This document shows positions 1 through 8,799 of a DNA stretch of 64,000 nt, piece by piece. The stretch is from Clostridium sp. UBA4548. Lineage in GTDB: Bacteria; Bacillota; Clostridia; Clostridiales; Clostridiaceae. Within the stretch, counting starts at the first letter, position 1; each line of letters opens with the position of its first letter. Position numbers and translations under genes: made by a program. Below the pieces are notes generated by a model. That model worked only from the letters and a program-made list of their open reading frames with translations, was not told where the DNA came from and ran no database searches. The stretch is taken from positions 1 through 64,000 of the forward strand of contig NZ_DGLI01000043.1 in assembly GCF_002387895.1 (NCBI RefSeq). The letters are read 5' to 3'.

Positions 1-90
1 TTCAAAGACCACTTCATCACTTCACCACTTTAAACTTGTTAAGTGATGACTTTTACTATCTTATCATCATTCTAAACTATTGTCAACAAT
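1..90 (-). promoter_or_regulatory. Strong promoter and leader, probably of an rRNA operon leaving the window
   Basis: Read on the minus strand there is a consensus -35 TTGACA (86-81), a 17-nt spacer and a -10 TAAGAT (63-58). The transcript then holds a stem TCATCACTT/AAGTGATGA (bases 49-41 with 22-14) and reaches GGTCTTTGAA at the edge. The TCTTTGAA element is typical of clostridial leaders just before 16S rRNA. The rRNA gene itself lies outside the window, so the assignment is inference. Confidence 0.6.
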
Positions 91-142
91 TAATTAAGTT
101 CTTTTCAAACTAATTATTTATTCTAAAGTTCAGGACAATTAC

Positions 143-164
143 TTTGCCGCATCTCAGCGACAAA
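143..164 (-). other. GC-rich hairpin upstream of the rRNA-type promoter
   Basis: TTTGCCGC / ATCTCA / GCGACAAA form an 8-bp stem (one G-U pair) in very AT-rich surroundings, about 60 bp upstream of the -35 box. It may belong to a longer leader started from an upstream tandem promoter. A weak candidate, TTGTCC-16-TAATTA, can be read between the hairpin and the main promoter. Confidence 0.4.
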
Positions 165-314
165 TGTTATTATATCAGCAATATTTCATCCCATTCCTCA
201 TTTTACCCATATTACGAGATATTATTCATAGATTTCATTAAATACCTATGAATTCCTTATTATTTTAAATACTGATACGCTAGGATAAGTTTGTATATCC
301 TTCATTAATTTAAT

Positions 315-350
315 AAAAATAACCATGAGATTAATCTCATGGTTATTTTT
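315..350 (-). terminator. Intrinsic terminator after the first chemoreceptor gene
   Basis: AAAAATAACCATGAGAT / ATCTCATGGTTATTTTT is a near-perfect stem with A/T runs on both sides. It begins right after the stop codon at 352 and could work in both directions. Confidence 0.85.
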
Positions 351-351
351 A

Positions 352-2364
352 TTAAATTTTAAAATTATTTATTTCTTGTTCTAGTTTCTCTGATAATTCT
401 TGTAAGTCCTGAGCATATTGAGTAAAATCATTCATCGTAGCTGTGATTTCCTCGGTTGAAGCTGAAACCTCTTCAGTTGCTGAGGCAGTTTCCTCTGATA
501 TAGAAGAAATATTTTCTATTTGACCTACTACATTTTCCTTCTTATCTTGTATGTCCTCTATAAATTTTTGAACTTCCCCAACCTTATCTGTCAGTGCAAA
601 AATGCCATTAATAATATTATCAAATATTTCCTTAGTCTTTTTTACTACTTCTGTTTGATTATTAACTGCAATTTCATTTTCATTCATAGCTTTAACAGCA
701 GCTATAGATTTATGTTGGATTTCATTAATTATGTGTTTTATCTCTTCAGTAGAGTTTTTAGACTGCTCTGCTAGCTTCCTTATCTCATCTGCCACTACTG
801 CAAAACCTCTTCCGGACTCCCCTGCTCTTGCAGCTTCTATGGATGCATTTAAGGATAGTAAATTTGTTTGTTCTGTAATTCCAGATATAACATCAGATAT
901 AGCTGTAATTTGAACCATACTATTATTAACATCATTTACTAACTTCCCTACCTCTAAAGCAGAAGTTTTTGTTCCACTTGATATATCCATTAGCTCCTCA
1001 ACCATAGTAAGTCCAGTACTACTTAGCTTTTCAGTATCTGAAGATATTTGTCCCATGTTTTTTGTAGATTCAGATATTATATCAAGTTTGGTAGATAAAT
1101 CCTCCATATCCGTTGCACCCTGAAGTGTGCTTTCAGCCTGTTTTGTTGCTCCTATAGTTATTTCATCCATAGCTTGAGCTACCTGATGAACCGCTGCTGT
1201 AGTTTGTTCTGACATAGCAGCTAAGTTACTTGCTGTTTCTAATACATCTTTTGAAGAGGTTCCTACATTCTTCATTAGTGACGATATATTTTCTATCATT
1301 TTGTTAAAAGCTTTTCCTAGAATATTAAATTCATCCTTTGATTTAATATCTACACTTACAGTTAAATCTCCACTAGATGCCTTTTCAATTACCGCTTGTA
1401 TCTTTTTCACATTTCCAGCTATACCATTACTTAAAAATACTGATAATACTATTACTAGAACACTTACTATTAATACAGCAATGGTAATTGCAAATAAAAT
1501 TTTATTTGTATCTGCTGAAAGTTCACTTTCACTTAAGGTAGCAACCATTTTCCATCCCGTAAACTCACTAGTTTTGTAAACCGCAAATTTTCTTACCCCA
1601 TCAAGTTCATACCTTGCAAATCCACTTGGATTTACTTCCATTTCACCCCAAAAACTCTGTTTTTTCATTATATCTGTTCCAATGTATTCTTTTTTAGGAT
1701 GTGATATCATAATCCCCTTATCATCACTTACAGCTACGTACCCTTGATCCCCAACTTTCATAGCTGCTAAACCTTCTGATAACTTTTGAAGAGATATATC
1801 CATACCAACTACTCCAACTATTTTACCCTCAACTTCCACAGCTTTAGATAAGGTTACTATATAAGTCTTTGTAGCTTTATCTAAGTAAGGTGGGCTTATA
1901 GTCACTTCACCCTTTTTACTAGCAGATGCTTTATACCAATCAGTTGTTCTTGCATCAAATCCAGCTGGTAATTCTGCTTTTGGATAAAGAAAAAGATTTC
2001 CAGTTTCAGTTCCATAAAACACGGTGGTGATATTAGAATCTGAAATTTGAGTATCTTCTAGAAAAAGATTAATATACTTATCCGATTCTGGTGCAGTATT
2101 ATAGTTAGTAAAATTATAGTTAATTGCTAAAATATCTAACGGATTAGACATAGCTGAAAAATAATTGGATAAGCCTCGATCAATTTCTCCCAATGTTTGT
2201 GCACTGGTTACCTCCAACTTTTTACTTAGAATAGAGTAGGATTGAGCATAGGTAAAAATACCAAGCGCAACTAATGGAATTAAGCAAATAGCTAAAAAGC
2301 TACTAATAAGCTTGACACGAACCGATTTAACACCAAGCTTACTATTATTTTTCTCCTTTTTCAT
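352..2364 (-). CDS. Methyl-accepting chemotaxis protein with dCache sensor
   Basis: Transmembrane chemoreceptor of 670 residues. An N-terminal membrane segment (about 20-45) is followed by an extracellular dCache_1-type sensor (about 50-285, with the DWYKAS and GVVGMDISL signatures), a second membrane segment (about 288-312), a HAMP linker and a long cytoplasmic coiled coil. The hairpin tip carries the invariant [19 protein letters not shown] core that contacts CheA/CheW. The start is preceded by AAGGGGGAAG. It is closely similar to the receptor at 11901-13898, so the two look like paralogues. The ligand is unknown: the dCache amino-acid motif is incomplete, with F and T where Y and R are expected in the D-A-R-T-T-D-W-Y segment. 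Confidence 0.95.
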   Translation of the reverse strand: MKKEKNNSKLGVKSVRVKLISSFLAICLIPLVALGIFTYAQSYSILSKKLEVTSAQTLGEIDRGLSNYFSAMSNPLDILAINYNFTNYNTAPESDKYINLFLEDTQISDSNITTVFYGTETGNLFLYPKAELPAGFDARTTDWYKASASKKGEVTISPPYLDKATKTYIVTLSKAVEVEGKIVGVVGMDISLQKLSEGLAAMKVGDQGYVAVSDDKGIMISHPKKEYIGTDIMKKQSFWGEMEVNPSGFARYELDGVRKFAVYKTSEFTGWKMVATLSESELSADTNKILFAITIAVLIVSVLVIVLSVFLSNGIAGNVKKIQAVIEKASSGDLTVSVDIKSKDEFNILGKAFNKMIENISSLMKNVGTSSKDVLETASNLAAMSEQTTAAVHQVAQAMDEITIGATKQAESTLQGATDMEDLSTKLDIISESTKNMGQISSDTEKLSSTGLTMVEELMDISSGTKTSALEVGKLVNDVNNSMVQITAISDVISGITEQTNLLSLNASIEAARAGESGRGFAVVADEIRKLAEQSKNSTEEIKHIINEIQHKSIAAVKAMNENEIAVNNQTEVVKKTKEIFDNIINGIFALTDKVGEVQKFIEDIQDKKENVVGQIENISSISEETASATEEVSASTEEITATMNDFTQYAQDLQELSEKLEQEINNFKI

Positions 2365-2640
2365 CTTTACTTCCCCCTTAGAAAGTTTTCTATCATTTAT
2401 AAGAACTAATTACCTGTAAACCAAAAGTAATTTGCTTTATATATTTATCGTAAGAAGAAATCATATATTAATAGGGGTTTAGTCGAATTTTGTATTTTTT
2501 TGCTGGTATTTTTTTCATACGTGCCCTTAATAAGGCTATTACCTCTAAAATAGATCTTATTATCTATACTTTTATAGTAAAACACTGCCTCTATTAAATA
2601 AATTTTATAACCTTTGACTTTTTTTATCACCTATGCTAAC

Positions 2641-2680
2641 ATAATTGTAAACTGCTTATGTATTACAGGTTTACAATTAT
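2641..2680 (+). promoter_or_regulatory. BirA (biotin repressor) operator before bioY
   Basis: A perfect 12-bp inverted repeat, ATAATTGTAAAC - 16 nt - GTTTACAATTAT, lies 137 bp upstream of the bioY start. Its core TTGTAAAC-N16-GTTTACAA matches the known Firmicutes BirA box, TTGTTAAC-N16-GTTAACAA. The rest of the gap 2365-2816 shows nothing convincing. Confidence 0.85.
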
Positions 2681-2816
2681 GTTAATCTTACTGTTACTTA
2701 AAACCTTGCTTTGGTTTTAAATATATAATTTCAGTGTGCTTTTGCCATTATATATTTTATTACTTTGATTTTTAGTTTATTTATTGCAAGAATAATTATT
2801 GAAAGAAGGTATTTAA

Positions 2817-3371
2817 ATGAAACTCTCAACTCGTGATTTAATTTTAGCTGGATTATTTGCTGCATTAACTGCAGTTAGTTCTTACATTTCTATCCCCATA
2901 GGGCCTGTACCTATAACCTTGCAAAGCCTTATGGTTATACTATCTGGCATTATCTTAGGAAGTAAAGTTGGTGCCTTATCTCAAATCACTTATGTACTTC
3001 TTGGATTAATTGGACTACCTATTTTCTCTGGAGGAAGTGGTGGCTTTGATTCAATATTTCATCCAACCTTTGGTTTCTTATTATCCTTTATATTAGTAGC
3101 CTATATTGTGGGTAAAATAACTGAAAAACATAAATCTTATAGTAATCTTATTATTGCTGTGACAGTAGGCAGTTTATTAATGTATATCATTGGAGTACCT
3201 TATTTTTACTTTATCTTTACTTCTTATATGGGTAAAAGTATAACCTTTTATGGAGCCTTGAAGATGGCTTGTATACCATTTATTCCTGGAGATGCTGTAA
3301 AAGCTATTATTTCAGTAGCCCTTGGTAAACAATTAATAAGAAGACTTTCTCGAACTTCCACTACTATATAA
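2817..3371 (+). CDS. bioY: Biotin transporter BioY (ECF S component)
   Basis: Integral membrane substrate-binding subunit of the energy-coupling-factor biotin importer; 184 residues, the usual length, with about six hydrophobic segments. The conserved BioY signature is visible as GPVPITLQSLMVILSG (about 28-43), with the glycine-rich GLPIFSGGSGG (about 63-73). It is monocistronic, and no ECF ATPase or EcfT lies beside it, so it probably shares a general ECF module coded elsewhere (group II). The ATG follows AGAAGG. A BirA operator upstream implies repression when biotin is plentiful. The gene ends with a terminator at 3441-3484. Confidence 0.95.
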   Translation: MKLSTRDLILAGLFAALTAVSSYISIPIGPVPITLQSLMVILSGIILGSKVGALSQITYVLLGLIGLPIFSGGSGGFDSIFHPTFGFLLSFILVAYIVGKITEKHKSYSNLIIAVTVGSLLMYIIGVPYFYFIFTSYMGKSITFYGALKMACIPFIPGDAVKAIISVALGKQLIRRLSRTSTTI

Positions 3372-3440
3372 CACATTTTTTTTATAAAAGATAAAATTTT
3401 ACAATATAAAGTTGACTAGCAATTTCACTCTTGTATTTAG

Positions 3441-3484
3441 AATCAGAATTATTAAGATATCACTCTTATTAATTCTGATTTTTT
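3441..3484 (+). terminator. Terminator after bioY
   Basis: AATCAGAATTATTAAG / CTTATTAATTCTGATT with a short loop, followed by TTTTTAT, 70 bp after the bioY stop. Confidence 0.75.
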
Positions 3485-3787
3485 ATATAGAAAATAACAA
3501 CAAGTAAACAATAATAGCTATTACTTGAAAAAAATTAATTATATGGTATCATATAGTAAATACTATATTGTATTTATGTGATATATACCTACAATAAAAC
3601 AATTTATGGTTATCACAAGACTAAAGTAACTTTGCATTTATATATTTTCTTTATTTTAGAGAATCCAAAATTAATACTTAAAATCTTCATAAACTTACTT
3701 AATTTTATCTAATACTTTTATCAATGGATAATGGATGTTTTCATTAAGTAAAACTACGTATTACAAAATACTGAAATATTTATTATT

Positions 3788-3817
3788 TTGTTTATATGTG
3801 ATTTTAATGTATATAAT
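3788..3817 (+). promoter_or_regulatory. Candidate sigma-A promoter for ferritin
   Basis: TTGTTT (3788-3793), 18 nt, TATAAT (3812-3817), giving a 5' untranslated region of about 150 nt. I see no clear Fur or PerR box. The rest of the gap 3485-3975 is AT-rich with no recognisable gene. Confidence 0.4.
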
Positions 3818-3975
3818 ATAGTTGGAAATTATAAATGTAACCTATAAAACCTACACAAACCTAAAGCTTTTGTTTTCTACTTTACTTTAAATGAGATAAC
3901 TTACTTTGGCAAATATTTGAGTTATTTCTAAATACATAAATTATAAATAAATTAAATGTATAGGAGGATTACATA

Positions 3976-4485
3976 ATGATAAGCGAAAGATTATTCAACG
4001 AACTTAACAAGCAAATGAACTATGAATTTTATTCATCTCATGTTTACTTAGCTCTAGCAGGCTACTGTGCATCTCAAGATTTAGACGGATTTACTAACTT
4101 TTTCACAGTTCAAGCAGAGGAAGAAAAATTCCATGCTATGAAATTTTTCAATTTTATAAAAGAAATGGATGGAAGAATCAATTTTGAGGCTATTGGTGAA
4201 CCTAGAAACGAATATGACTCAATTTTAGATTCCTTCAATGTGACCTTAGAGCATGAGAAATCTGTAACAGATAGAATCTATAACCTGATGGATATTGCTA
4301 CAGAAGAAAGAGAACATGCAACTATCAGCTTTTTAAAGTGGTTTATTGATGAGCAAGTGGAAGAAATGTCTACAGTTGGCAATATAATTAAAAAACTTCA
4401 AAGAATTGAAAATGATCCTCATGCTCTTTATTCTCTAGATGCTGAACTTGCTACAAGGACTTTTGTACCTCCTGTAGCTCCATAA
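3976..4485 (+). CDS. ftnA: Ferritin
   Basis: Non-haem, 24-mer-type ferritin of 169 residues that stores iron and detoxifies Fe(II) in the cytosol. The ferroxidase ligands are visible in order: Glu17 in NYEFYSS, Glu50 and His53 in AEEEKFHAM, Glu94 in LEHEK, and Glu/Gln of the DEQVEE segment (126-131). This is the pattern of prokaryotic FtnA-type ferritins, not of Dps or haem-bound bacterioferritin, as no Met52-type haem ligand context is seen. The start follows a strong AGGAGG. The gene stands alone between bioY and an orphan RNA. Confidence 0.95.
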   Translation: MISERLFNELNKQMNYEFYSSHVYLALAGYCASQDLDGFTNFFTVQAEEEKFHAMKFFNFIKEMDGRINFEAIGEPRNEYDSILDSFNVTLEHEKSVTDRIYNLMDIATEEREHATISFLKWFIDEQVEEMSTVGNIIKKLQRIENDPHALYSLDAELATRTFVPPVAP

Positions 4486-4514
4486 TAATTTTTAATTCAA
4501 TAATAACATTAGTA

Positions 4515-4543
4515 TTGACATGAATTATTTACCATGATATTCT
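4515..4543 (+). promoter_or_regulatory. Promoter of the orphan RNA
   Basis: Consensus -35 TTGACA (4515-4520), 17-nt spacer, -10 TATTCT (4538-4543). Transcription would start near 4550, just before the structured segment. Confidence 0.65.
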
Positions 4544-4549
4544 TATAAT

Positions 4550-4712
4550 AACAAATAATTAAAGTACTTATTATGAGTTAGGGTAGAGAGTTAGCTCGTT
4601 GACCCTATACCAACCTACAAAAGTAAGGTGGTTCAGCTAACAACGATAAGAGGGAAATTGCTTATATTTTTAGAGATATAAACCTTCTTAACTTCGTTGA
4701 GAAGGTTTTTTA
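4550..4712 (+). ncRNA. Orphan structured small RNA, class not recognised
   Basis: About 160 nt between a good promoter and a strong intrinsic terminator (4680-4712: AACCTTCTTAAC-TTC-GTTGAGAAGG then a T run). There is no open reading frame and no gene directly behind it. Pairings I can draw: GGGT/ACCC (4581-4607 area), GTTAGCT/AGCTAAC closing a domain around an ACC..CCTAC-AAAA-GTAAGG.GGT hairpin, and a possible pseudoknot CGTTG/CAACG. It could be a trans-acting sRNA or a riboswitch-like element that terminates by default. It does not match tRNA, SRP RNA, tmRNA or 6S RNA as I know them. Confidence 0.5.
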
Positions 4713-4940
4713 TTTTAGTCAAATAATACTCATATCTTATATTTGTTGATATGTTTGTTTTTTTCTTTGAATGGTATGTGTAACTCAAAGGGAAAAATAC
4801 ATTGTTAAGTCAATGGAACTTCTTTAAATCATTGTGATTTGTATAGGTAAAATAATACTTATTGTTTTGTGAAGATATCTATATTTCATAAGTCACTAAA
4901 AATATCATAATTTAGCTACCATTAAAATTTAATATAGTCA

Positions 4941-5052
4941 TTCTTATTTAGAGTGGTGGAGGGACTGGCCCTATGAAACCCGGCAACAACCATATATTTA
5001 ACATATATGGAAATGTGCTAATTCCTGCAGCCTAAAGGCTGAAAGATAAGAA
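4941..5052 (+). ncRNA. SAM-I riboswitch (S box)
   Basis: Conserved S-box elements appear in order: P1 strand TTCTTAT, AGAGTGGTGGAGGGACTGGC, CCTATGAAACCCGGCAACA, then GTGCTAATTCCTGCAG, and closing GAAAGATAAGAA. It stands before the methionine operon and is followed by a terminator (5080-5116), so S-adenosylmethionine binding should switch transcription off. Confidence 0.97.
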
Positions 5053-5079
5053 CTGTGTTTTATGGATTTTTTGTAAACT

Positions 5080-5116
5080 AAAACCACTTCTTATGTTTAA
5101 GAAGTGGTTTTTTAAT
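5080..5116 (+). terminator. Riboswitch-controlled terminator
   Basis: AAACCACTTCTTA / TAAGAAGTGGTTT followed by TTTAATTT, 28 nt after the SAM-I aptamer. The TTCTTAT of P1 and the stem share sequence, which fits an alternating antiterminator. The 150 bp to metY hold a further possible long-range pair, AAGCAAC/GTTGCTT. Confidence 0.9.
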
Positions 5117-5266
5117 TTATAGCCTTCAAGATGAAAGTTTTTCTTATCTAGAAGGCACCTTAAGCAACTGAAAGTAGAAGTACTTTATTGCAATCAATCA
5201 CTTGGTGTTGCTTCGATTTAAGTCTTTTACGAGTAAAGAAAATTATTATTAAAGGAGGATTTATAA

Positions 5267-6556
5267 ATGATTAATTCATGGAAAAAAGAAACTATATGTG
5301 TTCAAGGAGGATATAAACCAAAGGTTGGTGAGCCAAGAATACCCGCTATAGTTCAAAGTACAACTTATAAATATGAGAATCCAGACCACTTGGCAGAACT
5401 TTTTGATTTAAAAACTTCTGGTCATATGTATTCACGAATCAGTAATCCAACAGTAGAAGCCTTTGAATCAAAGGTTGCTGCACTAGAAAAAGGCGTTGGT
5501 GCTTTAGCAACAGCTTCTGGTCAGTCTGCTACCTTGTTATCTATCCTTAATATTTGCAGTTCAGGTGATAGTATATTAGCGGCTTCCACTCTTTACGGTG
5601 GAACCTTTACCCTATTCTCTTCTTCCTTAAAAAAATTTGGAGTTGAGGTATCCTTTATAAATCCAGACCTGCCAGCAAGTGAAATTTTATCTTATGCTAA
5701 AGAAAATACTAAGGCTATTTTTGCTGAAACCATTAGTAATCCTAGTTTAAAGTTATTAGATTTTGAAAAGTTTTCCTATATCTCAAAGACTTTAGGAATC
5801 CCATTAATAGTTGATAACACCTTTCCAACTCCAGTTCTTTGTAATCCCTTTGAACATGGTGCAAATATCATTGTTCATTCAGCCACAAAATATATTGATG
5901 GCCATGGCACTAGTATTGGCGGGGTAATTGTAGATGGAGGAAATTTCAATTGGTGCAATGGTAAGTTCCCAGAACTTACTGAGCCAGATCCAAGCTATCA
6001 TGGACTTTCTTATGTGAAAGAATTTAAAAACCTAGCTTATATAACTAAGGCAAGAGTTCATCTTCTTCGTGACTTAGGACCTTCATTAAGTCCTTTTAAT
6101 GGCTTTTTATTAAATTTAGGCTTAGACTCCCTTACTCTTAGAATGGAAAGACACAGTAGCAATGCTCTAAACCTTTCAAAGTTTTTATCTACCCACCCTA
6201 AGGTTAGTTGGGTGAACTATCCAAAATTAGAGGATCATCCTAGCTTTGAACTTTCAGAAAAATATCTTCCCTTAGGTGGAAGTGGTATTGTTACCTTTGG
6301 TGTAGAGGGAGGAAGAGCTGCTGCAAAGAAACTTATTGAAAATCTAAAGCTAGCTTCATTGGTTGTACATCTGGGTGATGTTCGAACTTCTGTAATTCAT
6401 CCTGCCAGCACTACCCATAGGCAACTAAGTGATGAGGAACTTGCTGCCTCAGGAGTACATGGTGATTTAATAAGAGTGTCTGTTGGTATCGAGCACATTG
6501 AAGATATAATAAATGACTTTGCTCAAGGCTTAGACTCCCTTAAGGAGGAAATATAG
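5267..6556 (+). CDS. metY: O-acetylhomoserine sulfhydrylase (aminocarboxypropyltransferase)
   Basis: Cytosolic PLP enzyme of the Cys/Met metabolism family that makes homocysteine from O-acetylhomoserine and sulfide. It has 429 residues, as usual for MetY. Landmarks are YSRISNPT (about 55-62), ASGQSA (83-88), and the PLP lysine Lys208 in SATKYIDGHG. The C-terminal VRTSVIHPAST segment is also typical. It starts after AAAGGAGG, is first in the SAM-riboswitch operon, and its TAG stop overlaps the GTG start of metA by one base. Its acetyl-ester preference is supported by the acetyl-type MetA next to it. Confidence 0.95.
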   Translation: MINSWKKETICVQGGYKPKVGEPRIPAIVQSTTYKYENPDHLAELFDLKTSGHMYSRISNPTVEAFESKVAALEKGVGALATASGQSATLLSILNICSSGDSILAASTLYGGTFTLFSSSLKKFGVEVSFINPDLPASEILSYAKENTKAIFAETISNPSLKLLDFEKFSYISKTLGIPLIVDNTFPTPVLCNPFEHGANIIVHSATKYIDGHGTSIGGVIVDGGNFNWCNGKFPELTEPDPSYHGLSYVKEFKNLAYITKARVHLLRDLGPSLSPFNGFLLNLGLDSLTLRMERHSSNALNLSKFLSTHPKVSWVNYPKLEDHPSFELSEKYLPLGGSGIVTFGVEGGRAAAKKLIENLKLASLVVHLGDVRTSVIHPASTTHRQLSDEELAASGVHGDLIRVSVGIEHIEDIINDFAQGLDSLKEEI

Positions 6557-7431
6557 TGCCAATTATATTGGATAATGCTTTGCTTTCTTGTGAATCACTA
6601 ACAAAAGAAAATATAAGCTTATTATATAAGAAGGATTTTAAAAAACATCCTACAAACACTTTGAAAATAGCTATTTTAAATCTCATGCCTAATAAAATAG
6701 AGACAGAGCTACAAATACTAAAACTTTTAGATAGCCCATACTTTTTTGTTGAGGTAACCTTTTTATACCCTGAAACTCATAAGACTAAGAATACATCTAT
6801 AGATTATTTATGTAATGTTTATAGTACTTTTTCTCACATTAAACATCTCAGCTATGATGGGTTAATTATAACTGGTGCCCCCTTGGAAAAAGTTGATTTT
6901 AAAGATATAGATTATTGGGCTGAACTAAAATACATAATGGAATTTTCAAAGACTAAAGTTAAATCTACTATTCACATATGCTGGGCATCTATTGCTGGTC
7001 TATACTATCATTATGACTTACCTAAAAAGTTAGTAAGCAAAAAAATTTTTGGAGTTTATCCCTGTTATGTTGAAAGGAAACAGAACTTATTATTAAAAGA
7101 CTTTAAAAAAAATCTATGGATTCCCCATTCAAGATACTTTTTAACAGATAGTTATTGTATAGAAAATATTGAAAGGCTTCAAGTTCTAATTTCTTCAAAA
7201 GAAGCTGGAGCTCACTGTATAGCCTCCTTGGATTATAAACAAATCTTTTTAACTGGTCATTGGGAATACCAACCTAAAACCCTAATAAACGAATATAAAA
7301 GGGATATTTCCAAAGGCTTAGACCCTATATTTCCTAAAAACTATTCAAGCAATCTTCTTCCCTACTATATCTGGATGGAGGATTCTCTGCTATTTTTTAA
7401 AAATTGGCTTAAGGTCATTAGCAAACTATAA
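6556..7431 (+). CDS. metA: Homoserine O-acetyltransferase, MetA family
   Basis: Activates homoserine for methionine synthesis; class-I-amidotransferase-like MetA/HTS fold, 291 residues, GTG start after TAAGGAGG. Family numbering is retained exactly: nucleophile Cys142 in HICWASIAG, His235 and Glu237 in GHWEY. Residue 111 is Glu (GAPLE). In studied MetA proteins Glu111 selects acetyl-CoA and Gly111 selects succinyl-CoA, so acetyl transfer is expected despite the common name succinyltransferase; this fits the downstream chemistry of MetY. Position 236 is Trp where most homologues have Pro. It is translationally coupled to metY. Confidence 0.93.
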   Translation: MPIILDNALLSCESLTKENISLLYKKDFKKHPTNTLKIAILNLMPNKIETELQILKLLDSPYFFVEVTFLYPETHKTKNTSIDYLCNVYSTFSHIKHLSYDGLIITGAPLEKVDFKDIDYWAELKYIMEFSKTKVKSTIHICWASIAGLYYHYDLPKKLVSKKIFGVYPCYVERKQNLLLKDFKKNLWIPHSRYFLTDSYCIENIERLQVLISSKEAGAHCIASLDYKQIFLTGHWEYQPKTLINEYKRDISKGLDPIFPKNYSSNLLPYYIWMEDSLLFFKNWLKVISKL

Positions 7432-7448
7432 TAGAAAGGAGTTTTTTT

Positions 7449-8699
7449 ATGATAAATATTGGTCTACTAGGTTTTGGAACTGTTGGTTCTGGAGTTTATG
7501 AATTAATTACAAATTACAAAGCTCTTAAAAATCATACCGATGAAGAGGTTGTTATTAGTAAGATTTTAATAAAAGATTTAAGTAAAAAAAGAAATTCTAA
7601 AGTTCCTAAAGAACTTTTTACTGATAACTTTCGAGAGGTTGTAGATAATCCCCAAATAGACATTATAATTGAAGCTATTAGTGGTTTTAACCCAGCCTAT
7701 ACTTTTTTAGTAGAAAGTTTAGAAAGAGGTAAACATGTAGTCACAGCAAATAAAGCTGTGGTAGCAAAGCATCTTAAAAGCTTATTAGTCTTAGCTGAAA
7801 AAAATCATAAAGGATTTTTCTTCGAAGCTAGTGTAGGTGGTGGAATTCCAATTATTAAACCTTTAAAACACCACTCTGCCTTTAATGAAATGAAAGAAGT
7901 AAAAGGAATTCTCAATGGTACAAGTAACTTCATCTTAACACAAATGAATGATAATGACTTAACCTTTGAAGGTGCTTTAACTTTGGCACAACAGTTAGGA
8001 TACGCAGAGACAGATCCTAGTGATGATATAAAGGGCTATGACGTGAGAAGAAAGCTTGCAATACTTTCATCCATAGCCTTTAAAAAACAAGTATCAGAGG
8101 AAATGATTACTTGTCGAGGAATAGATTATGTAACCTCTTTTGATATGTCTATATTTAAAACAATGGATTGCACAGTTAAACTCTTAGGAAAGGCTATTAA
8201 TTCTAACAATAGGGTATCAGCTTCTGTAGAACCTGTTTTAATGAAAAATGACTCATCACTCTCCAAAATTAAAAATGCTTGTAACCTTATATCTGTAACT
8301 GGAAACATTGTGGGAGAGCTTCAATTTGTAGGAGAAGGAGCCGGTAAAAATCCTACTGCAAATGCAATAATATGTGATGTCATAGATATTCTAGGGGAAT
8401 CCTATAAACATGATAATCTTTTATCTAAAAAATTAGACTCTACAGTAACTATCCAACATGTAGCTTCAAAGTATTATGTGAGACTTTCTCCATATAATTA
8501 TAATTACAAAGTCACCCTTGTAAAAGCCTTAGAGGAAAAATCTTGGATTAAAAAAGTCTTAAGTTACGATAAAGATATAATCCTTTTTACAGAGAAGCTT
8601 TCTTTAATAGAATTAGAAGAAAATATTCAGTGCCTAAAATTCATGTATAAAAGTAGCTGCTATGTAAGGCTTGAGGAAGATATTGAAATCAAAGCATAG
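7449..8699 (+). CDS. hom: Homoserine dehydrogenase
   Basis: Reduces aspartate semialdehyde to homoserine with NAD(P)H; 416 residues. N-terminal Rossmann motif GLLGFGTVGSG (5-15), ASVGGGIPII (about 126-135), GILNGTSNFIL (about 153-163) and the SDDIKGYDVRRKLAIL catalytic segment (about 190-206) are all present. The C-terminal 80 residues correspond to an ACT-like regulatory domain but are divergent. It lies 17 bp after metA behind GAAAGGAG, so all three genes that turn aspartate semialdehyde and sulfide into homocysteine share the SAM riboswitch. No aspartokinase or asd is present in the window. Confidence 0.95.
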   Translation: MINIGLLGFGTVGSGVYELITNYKALKNHTDEEVVISKILIKDLSKKRNSKVPKELFTDNFREVVDNPQIDIIIEAISGFNPAYTFLVESLERGKHVVTANKAVVAKHLKSLLVLAEKNHKGFFFEASVGGGIPIIKPLKHHSAFNEMKEVKGILNGTSNFILTQMNDNDLTFEGALTLAQQLGYAETDPSDDIKGYDVRRKLAILSSIAFKKQVSEEMITCRGIDYVTSFDMSIFKTMDCTVKLLGKAINSNNRVSASVEPVLMKNDSSLSKIKNACNLISVTGNIVGELQFVGEGAGKNPTANAIICDVIDILGESYKHDNLLSKKLDSTVTIQHVASKYYVRLSPYNYNYKVTLVKALEEKSWIKKVLSYDKDIILFTEKLSLIELEENIQCLKFMYKSSCYVRLEEDIEIKA

Positions 8700-8740
8700 C
8701 ATAGTATTATGAGGCTATAGCTCAAATTACGAATATAAAT

Positions 8741-8774
8741 AAATTCCCTCCTAGCTCTTCAGGAGGGAATTATT
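8741..8774. terminator. Bidirectional terminator between hom and the cation exchanger
   Basis: AAATTCCCTCCT / AGGAGGGAATT, followed by TATT. It separates two convergent genes and has A/T runs on both sides. Confidence 0.85.
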
Positions 8775-8799
8775 AAATAATAAATAAGTTCAAATTGTT

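Noticed and set aside
520..913. Open frames on the plus strand inside the first chemoreceptor gene
   Set aside because: They are antisense shadows of the strongly conserved signalling domain and lack ribosome sites.
2445..2630. 61-codon minus-strand frame between the chemoreceptor and bioY
   Set aside because: No ribosome site, low-complexity Lys/Ile/Tyr composition of AT-rich DNA, no family resemblance.
4620..4665. Resemblance of AAGGTGGTTCAGC to the T-box core AGGGTGGTACCGC
   Set aside because: Only partial identity, no room for a stem I with specifier loop, and no aminoacyl-tRNA synthetase or amino-acid gene directly downstream.
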